Origin: Bacillus sp. PK3_68
Lineage (GTDB): Bacteria; Bacillota; Bacilli; Bacillales; Domibacillaceae
Length of the DNA: 64,000 nucleotides
Direction: 5' to 3'
NCBI RefSeq assembly: GCF_003600835.1
Contig: NZ_NQYC01000001.1
Coordinates: forward strand, 2,064,001-2,128,000
Shown in pieces: positions 59,586 to 64,000 of this stretch. The translations under genes were made by a program, and so were the position numbers. Numbering within the stretch: position 1 is the stretch's first letter; each line of letters begins with the position of its first letter. The notes beneath the pieces are model-generated. The model was given only the letters and a program-made list of their open reading frames with translations. It did not search any database and was not told the origin of the DNA.

Positions 59586-60431
59586 TTAACGTAGTAATTG
59601 AAGAACACCTTGTGGTTGTTGGTTCGCTTGAGCAAGCATAGATTGGGCAGCTTGAGAAAGAATATTATTCTTAGTGAATTCCATCATCTCTTTCGCCATG
59701 TCAACATCACGAATACGAGACTCAGCAGCAGTTAAGTTCTCAGCAGCATTATCTAAGTTTGTGATAGTATGTTCTAAGCGGTTTTGCATTGCACCAAGGT
59801 AAGAACGCCCTTCAGAAACAGTTTTAATTAAAGAATCGAGACCACTGATTGCATTTTGAGCACCAGATAATGTGCTGATGTCTAATCCAGAAGCAGTAGT
59901 GGCTACGTTTGTTAAATTTACTCCCGAAGTAGTTAAATCAAGAGTGATTTCATCACCTTTGTTTGCACCCACTTGAAGAACTAACTTACCAGAGGAATTA
60001 ATTTCATCTCCGCTGGCTCCCTTAAACAGGCCTTGTGTATTAAATGTAGATTTATCTTTGATTCTATTAATCTCTTCAGATAACTGATCAAATTCCTTGT
60101 TCAATGCACTGCGGTCTTGAGTTACATTTGTATCATTCGCAGATTGAACAGCCAATTCACGCATACGTTGAAGAATAGCATGAGTTTCGTTCAAACCGCC
60201 TTCTGCTGTTTGAATTAAAGAAATACCATCTTGTGCGTTTTTAGAACCTTGGTCCAAGCCACGAACTTGCGCTCTCATTTTTTCAGAGATTGCTAGACCA
60301 GCAGCATCGTCGCCAGCTTTGTTAATGCGAAGACCAGAAGATAATTTTTCCATGCTTTTTTGTGCTGCGCCAGTGTTTTGGCTTAAACGACCATATGTGT
60401 TAAGCGCTGAAATATTGTGATTAATTCTCAT
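59586..60431 (-). CDS. hag: Flagellin, main filament protein
   Basis: A 281-residue flagellin. The D0/D1 ends are canonical: MRINHNISALNTYGRLSQNT, MEKLSSGLRINKAGDDAAGL at the N-terminus, and ENLTAAESRIRDVDMAKEMM with SMLAQANQQPQGVLQLLR at the C-terminus. The central D2-like part (about 150-205) is small. It has a strong RBS (AAGGAGGAAAT), a long leader with CsrA-type sites, a perfect sigma-D promoter and a strong terminator. Ser/Thr residues in the centre are the likely glycosylation targets of the neighbouring Maf. Confidence 0.97.
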   Translation of the reverse strand: MRINHNISALNTYGRLSQNTGAAQKSMEKLSSGLRINKAGDDAAGLAISEKMRAQVRGLDQGSKNAQDGISLIQTAEGGLNETHAILQRMRELAVQSANDTNVTQDRSALNKEFDQLSEEINRIKDKSTFNTQGLFKGASGDEINSSGKLVLQVGANKGDEITLDLTTSGVNLTNVATTASGLDISTLSGAQNAISGLDSLIKTVSEGRSYLGAMQNRLEHTITNLDNAAENLTAAESRIRDVDMAKEMMEFTKNNILSQAAQSMLAQANQQPQGVLQLLR

Positions 60432-60436
60432 TTTTA

Positions 60437-60474
60437 ATTTCCTCCTTGAATATATCGTTCACTTCCATGTGAAC
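60437..60474 (-). promoter_or_regulatory. hag leader with CsrA-type binding sites
   Basis: On the minus strand the hairpin GTTCAC-ATGGAA-GTGAAC (60457-60474) shows GGA in its loop, and the Shine-Dalgarno lies in TTCAAGGAGGAA. Two GGA sites, one in a hairpin and one at the SD, is the layout through which CsrA represses hag in B. subtilis. csrA and fliW are the next genes upstream. Confidence 0.6.
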
Positions 60475-60541
60475 TTTTGATAAAAGTTGTTTCACAAGGA
60501 CTTTCAAGTCGGCCGCCTTGTTGTTCCCTGTTACACTAATA

Positions 60542-60568
60542 ATATCGGCAAGGAAATAAATTTATTTA
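60542..60568 (-). promoter_or_regulatory. Sigma-D promoter of hag
   Basis: TAAA-N15-GCCGATAT on the minus strand, an exact consensus match, 111 bases upstream of the start codon. Confidence 0.92.
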
Positions 60569-60709
60569 ACAAATTTAGAGAAAAAATCTTTTTTATTTTT
60601 ACTGACTTAAATAAAGCAAATGAAAGACCATAATTGGTTTGAAAGTCACCCCATAAATACTTCTATGGAAGAGATTTTACTTTGTTACCTTAAATTAACA
60701 CGAAATTCT

Positions 60710-60937
60710 TTAATTGCCCTTTTTATGGTTCAGCAACTCAAGCAATCCTTTTACATCCTTTGAAGCAGATTGGTTTTCTTCCTGAATGGTGAGATACACT
60801 TCTTTTCGATGGATCTCTACATGCTTGGGTGCCTCTATACCAAGCTTTATCTGATCTCCTTTGACGGCCAAAACAGTGATTTCAATATCCGTGCCTATTT
60901 TAATTGACTCACCTATTTTACGTGTCAAGACTAACAT
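60710..60937 (-). CDS. csrA: Carbon storage regulator / translational repressor CsrA
   Basis: A 75-residue RNA-binding dimer: [56 protein letters not shown]. In Bacillus it represses flagellin translation and is itself inhibited by FliW. The start is at 60937 because this is the conserved N-terminus and AAGAAGGGGTG lies upstream. It begins 4 bases after the fliW stop. Confidence 0.96.
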   Translation of the reverse strand: MLVLTRKIGESIKIGTDIEITVLAVKGDQIKLGIEAPKHVEIHRKEVYLTIQEENQSASKDVKGLLELLNHKKGN

Positions 60938-60941
60938 CGTC

Positions 60942-61385
60942 TCACCCCTTCTTCTCTTGTTTCTCAGGGAAAATGGCATGCCTTGTTTTATAATTTGTGT
61001 TGTTTAAAATGACCTGTTTTCCCCTGTTGTTTGCATGGTTAAGTATAATAGGGGCCTGAAGGTTAGCCGTTGTTTCTTGAAAAGTTTCTTTCACCGTCAA
61101 AATGACTAAAACTTGTACGTTTTCAGTCGTTTCAAGATCTAACTGTTCCGCTACAGAGTCTTCCAGCGTAAAATCGTAGTCTTTAAAAAAAGCAAATGGG
61201 TTAGCAACTACAAATCCTAAATCAGGAGTTTGAACTGACTGCAAAATATAAAAAATTTCATTGTCTGGTAAGGATAAGAGCGTGAATCTCTTTTCTGTGT
61301 CAAAACCAGGAATTCCGCTATCAAAGTGCCAAATATCTTTGTTCTCGATTATAATATTCCCATGATATTTTGTTTGGATATCCAT
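60942..61385 (-). CDS. fliW: Flagellar assembly factor FliW
   Basis: A 147-residue FliW. Landmarks are [80 protein letters not shown]. FliW binds either flagellin or CsrA: when flagellin is low it holds CsrA away from the hag mRNA. The fliW-csrA-hag order here keeps the whole feedback loop together. Confidence 0.95.
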   Translation of the reverse strand: MDIQTKYHGNIIIENKDIWHFDSGIPGFDTEKRFTLLSLPDNEIFYILQSVQTPDLGFVVANPFAFFKDYDFTLEDSVAEQLDLETTENVQVLVILTVKETFQETTANLQAPIILNHANNRGKQVILNNTNYKTRHAIFPEKQEKKG

Positions 61386-61402
61386 GTTAGCTCTTCCTTT
61401 TC

Positions 61403-61993
61403 TTATATTTCTTGTTCATAGTTCAATCCCTTGAACTTTAAATTAGCAAAATCGACGTTTAGAGATGATGGCTGCTTTAAACTTGTCATTACTTCACCTG
61501 GTTGATAGTCAATAACCGGCTTTTGTGCTTTTGTATTATTAATTACCTTATTGATTTTCCATTCTATATTTAGTTTAGCTGGTTCAAAGTTAATATTTAC
61601 ACTAAAAGGAGAAGGAATAAACCCGATATTAAATGAATATTCCGGTCTCTCGCTATTTGTTTTAGCTTGACTGGCAATTGGGTTCCTATTATTTTCAATT
61701 TTCATTAATTCGTCACCTTCTCCAGCTCTTCTGGCTACACCTGAATACCAATCCTGATAACCATTATCGGCATATTCTTCAATCCTTCGAAAGATATGCT
61801 TTAAATCCATATCCTCCCACGCCTGGGTTTGATCAATTGACAATTTAGACGGTGTACGGTCGATCATCATTTCTGCCGGTGGCTGTTGAAGATCTAATTC
61901 TGCCCTCGGTTGCTCGATTGACTGTTCAGCTGGCTTAGTGTTGAGTTCTATTTGAGCAAAATTAGATTGCAATCGTATTTGTGGTAACTGCAT
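61403..61993 (-). CDS. DUF6470 (YviE-like) flagellar-locus protein
   Basis: A 196-residue protein: QLPQIRLQSNFAQIELNTKP at the N-terminus, then SIEQPRAELDLQQPPAEMMI and IGFIPSPFSVNINFEPAKLN. The pattern matches YviE, which lies between flgL and fliW in B. subtilis, as here. The function is unknown. The Gln/Pro-rich N-terminal repeats of the type xQxxxxLDxxQ are characteristic. Confidence 0.9.
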   Translation of the reverse strand: MQLPQIRLQSNFAQIELNTKPAEQSIEQPRAELDLQQPPAEMMIDRTPSKLSIDQTQAWEDMDLKHIFRRIEEYADNGYQDWYSGVARRAGEGDELMKIENNRNPIASQAKTNSERPEYSFNIGFIPSPFSVNINFEPAKLNIEWKINKVINNTKAQKPVIDYQPGEVMTSLKQPSSLNVDFANLKFKGLNYEQEI

Positions 61994-62070
61994 AACTACT
62001 CACCTCACTTAAAAGTATAAACGGTTATTGTTCAACCCACCAATCAAATTCGATTTCTCTTTTATGAAAA

Positions 62071-62094
62071 AAAGCTATCTTGTTAGATAGCTTT
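62071..62094 (-). terminator. Terminator between flgL and the DUF6470 gene
   Basis: AAAGCTATCT / AGATAGCTTT followed on the minus strand by TTTTTTC. It implies that DUF6470-fliW-csrA has its own promoter or is reached by read-through. Confidence 0.7.
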
Positions 62095-62098
62095 GTTC

Positions 62099-62986
62099 TT
62101 ATCTTAGAAAATCCATTAAACTCGGCTGAATAATGCGAGCACCTATTGACAGGGCGGCTCGATGAACACTTTCCTGTGCTATCAATTCTGTAATTACTTT
62201 TTCAAAATCGATATCTTCGTTTTCAGACATTGCTTTTGTCGAAATAACCTCCTGCGTATCTACACGGTCTTCCATTAATTCAATACGATTTGCTCGTGCC
62301 CCCAAGTCGGCACGAGCGTTTAAAACGTTAGCTTTATGTTTATCAACTACTTCTAAATACTGTCCAACTTCACTTCCAGACTTAGAAGGATCTTCTAGTG
62401 TGATAATCAAGTCATCAATCTCTTTAAAGAGATTGCTATCAAAAGCTTCTTCAGGTTTAACGTTTACGGGTATATAGATTCCTTTTGATAATTCTAATTC
62501 TACATCTCCATTATTACGCGGCGAATTAAAGGTTGGAGGTGTGCCATCTGTAACAGGAGCCTTTAACGTATCTGTCCCATTAAAAAGATACTTTTCCCCC
62601 ACTTTTGTATTGGCTATATTCACCAAATGATTCCTCAACTGTTTAATCTCTTCAGCTGCCGCCTTACGTTGAGTGGCGTCATACGTATCATTGCTGACCT
62701 GAACAGTTAACTCGCGAATCCGGTCTAAAGCTAATCCTGCCTTATCTAAACTTGAATCTGCGTTATCCACCCAGTTATAAGCTTCACCGAAATTTCTCTG
62801 GTATTGCTGCACCTCTTGCAAATTACGCCGATAAGTAATCCCCTTCATAGCTACAAGCGGATCATCCGACGGCCGGCTGATTTTTTTCTGACTTGTAATT
62901 TGCTCTTGATATTTCCCTAAACGGGAATAGCTATTGCTTAAATTACGGAGCATATTATTAGAAAGCATCGATTGTGTTACGCGCAT
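62099..62986 (-). CDS. flgL: Hook-filament junction protein FlgL (HAP3)
   Basis: A 295-residue flagellin homologue connecting FlgK to the filament. The N-terminal RVTQSMLSNNMLRNLSNSYS, KYQEQITSQKKISRPSDDPL and the C-terminal DVDTQEVISTKAMSENED-like region with QPSLMDFLR are typical. It lies 15 bases after flgK on the same strand. The length is normal. Confidence 0.95.
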   Translation of the reverse strand: MRVTQSMLSNNMLRNLSNSYSRLGKYQEQITSQKKISRPSDDPLVAMKGITYRRNLQEVQQYQRNFGEAYNWVDNADSSLDKAGLALDRIRELTVQVSNDTYDATQRKAAAEEIKQLRNHLVNIANTKVGEKYLFNGTDTLKAPVTDGTPPTFNSPRNNGDVELELSKGIYIPVNVKPEEAFDSNLFKEIDDLIITLEDPSKSGSEVGQYLEVVDKHKANVLNARADLGARANRIELMEDRVDTQEVISTKAMSENEDIDFEKVITELIAQESVHRAALSIGARIIQPSLMDFLR

Positions 62987-63001
62987 TATTTAATCACCGC
63001 C

Positions 63002-64000
63002 TTATCTTCCTACAGTTCCCATGCCGTTAATAATCTTATCAAGCATTTCATCTACAACAGTAATATTTCGTGCTGCTGCATTATAGGCATGTTGGAACTT
63101 AATCATATTTGTCATTTCTTCATCTAACGCCACTGAGCTGACGGATTGCTTTCTTTCATCTACTGATTGTCGGAGAACAGCACTGTTGGCAGTAAGCCGA
63201 TTTGCTTGCAGCGCATCTACTCCCAACTTTCCAATCATTCCTTCATAGAAGGAATTAATTGTCGCATTTCCTAGTTCCGGTGTAGCTTCCCCTTGAATAC
63301 CAGCTAACTCAATGGCATTTTTCCCGTTACCGCTCGTACCATCTGCTGATGCAGCAATTTCATTCGTGTTTTTAATAGCAAGGATAAGCCCTTTAGCAGG
63401 ACGCTCTCCAGAATTAATCGTAAAAAAGTCACTGCCTTTGGCCGATGGGGAATTATTCTTATCTAAAATATGACCTTCTCTATGCTGAGCATTAAATGCA
63501 TTGGCAAACGCAGTGGCCATTTTATCTAAATCATTCAGCATTTCAATATAAATTCCCTTGCTTCCCCCGTTATCTTCATAACCGTAAGCTTCCATTAAAC
63601 CTCGAAGCTTACCTTGGGAAAAGTCCGGAACTGCAATACTCTTGCTGTTACCTTCACTATCAATAACCTCAAGAGTACTGATACTTTCTGGATTGCCATC
63701 TTTGACTCCAGTATCACTAATTTTACCAAAGTTTGATTTTGAGACTAATGTAGATTTTGAACCATCATTATTTACTAGCTTAATTTCATACAACCCTTCA
63801 GCTAAAGGAGAAGGGTTACCTCCTGAATCCTTTCTCTCAACCTCGATATTTATATACTGAGAAAGCTCATCAACTAGGCGATCACGCTCATCGTATAAAT
63901 CATTAGGCAAGTATCCATGGGGCTCAATTTCTCCAATTTGCTTATTAACGTTAGCAATTTGCTCTAGAAGCGAGTTAATTTCCTTTACACTAGCATCTAC
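63002..64000 (-). CDS. flgK: Hook-associated protein FlgK (HAP1), C-terminal part, runs off the window
   Basis: 333 codons are open to the right edge of the window with no start, so the gene continues beyond 64000. Visible parts are DASVKEINSLLEQIANVNKQ, DLYDERDRLVDELSQYINIE and the conserved C-terminus SVSSVALDEEMTNMIKFQHA, YNAAARNITVVDEMLDKIIN. FlgK forms the junction between hook and FlgL. The TTG at 63910 is internal, not the true start. Confidence 0.95.
   Translation of the reverse strand, partial: VDASVKEINSLLEQIANVNKQIGEIEPHGYLPNDLYDERDRLVDELSQYINIEVERKDSGGNPSPLAEGLYEIKLVNNDGSKSTLVSKSNFGKISDTGVKDGNPESISTLEVIDSEGNSKSIAVPDFSQGKLRGLMEAYGYEDNGGSKGIYIEMLNDLDKMATAFANAFNAQHREGHILDKNNSPSAKGSDFFTINSGERPAKGLILAIKNTNEIAASADGTSGNGKNAIELAGIQGEATPELGNATINSFYEGMIGKLGVDALQANRLTANSAVLRQSVDERKQSVSSVALDEEMTNMIKFQHAYNAAARNITVVDEMLDKIINGMGTVGR

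Noticed and set aside
1-64000. tRNA, rRNA, CRISPR arrays, prophage or replication origin.
   Set aside because: No cloverleaf with CCA or TTCRA-type loop, no regularly spaced short repeats, no phage structural or integrase genes, and no DnaA-box cluster were seen.

Overview
The window looks like chromosome of an endospore-forming, flagellated, Gram-positive member of the Bacillaceae. It carries a complete gerPABCDEF germination operon behind a sigma-K type promoter, recognisable sigma-B, sigma-D and sigma-54 promoters, S-layer-homology proteins, lipoproteins, and a prfB-secA-hpf-flagellar gene order like that of Bacillus subtilis. I cannot name the genus. No tRNA, rRNA, CRISPR array or prophage was seen.

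Layout. 0-8.6 kb: prfB (programmed frameshift), secA, a SEC-C protein, a secreted coiled-coil protein, hpf, then fliT-fliS-flaG, almost all on the minus strand. 8.7-48.6 kb: about 40 kb of metabolic and surface genes that separate flaG from fliD, which are neighbours in B. subtilis. It holds a Nudix enzyme, ywbE, a glutathione peroxidase under a PerR-like box, an SLH-anchored nucleotidase, an APC permease, an aldehyde dehydrogenase, fmdAB, a two-gene chromate transporter, a sigma-54-controlled PLP decarboxylase/permease unit, a VWA lipoprotein, an SH3 protein, a chemoreceptor, gerP with an Hsp20 gene at its end, a CAP-domain protein, a toxin-like secreted protein, an IS1182-family element sitting in a terminator, two DUF3298-type proteins, and an aminotransferase / TPP-enzyme / dicarboxylate-symporter / IclR cluster. 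48.7-64 kb: the second flagellar block, with a third fliS, a second flagellin, fliS-fliD, a nonulosonic-acid and Maf glycosylation island, hag, csrA, fliW, a DUF6470 gene, flgL and the end of flgK.

How genes work together. Flagellin is exported with FliS chaperones, capped by FliD, joined to the hook by FlgK and FlgL, controlled by FliW-CsrA acting on the hag leader, and probably glycosylated by Maf with a sugar made by the NeuC-NeuB-NeuA-like enzymes. At 22.4-27.2 kb a PAS-AAA+ activator lies directly upstream of a sigma-54 promoter driving a YaaO-like decarboxylase and an amino-acid permease. At 42.8-48.2 kb an aminotransferase and a TPP enzyme (overlapping genes) and a DAACS symporter share a composite operator motif in opposite orientations, pointing to one regulon, probably controlled by the adjacent IclR protein.

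Quality warning. Five genes (secA twice, the sigma-54 activator, the 36.5-kb secreted protein, the fliD-linked fliS and neuA) are each restored to full length by adding one base to a homopolymer run; a deacetylase fragment at 53.6 kb may be a further case. All are apparent losses, and secA is essential, so base-calling error is more likely than real gene decay.
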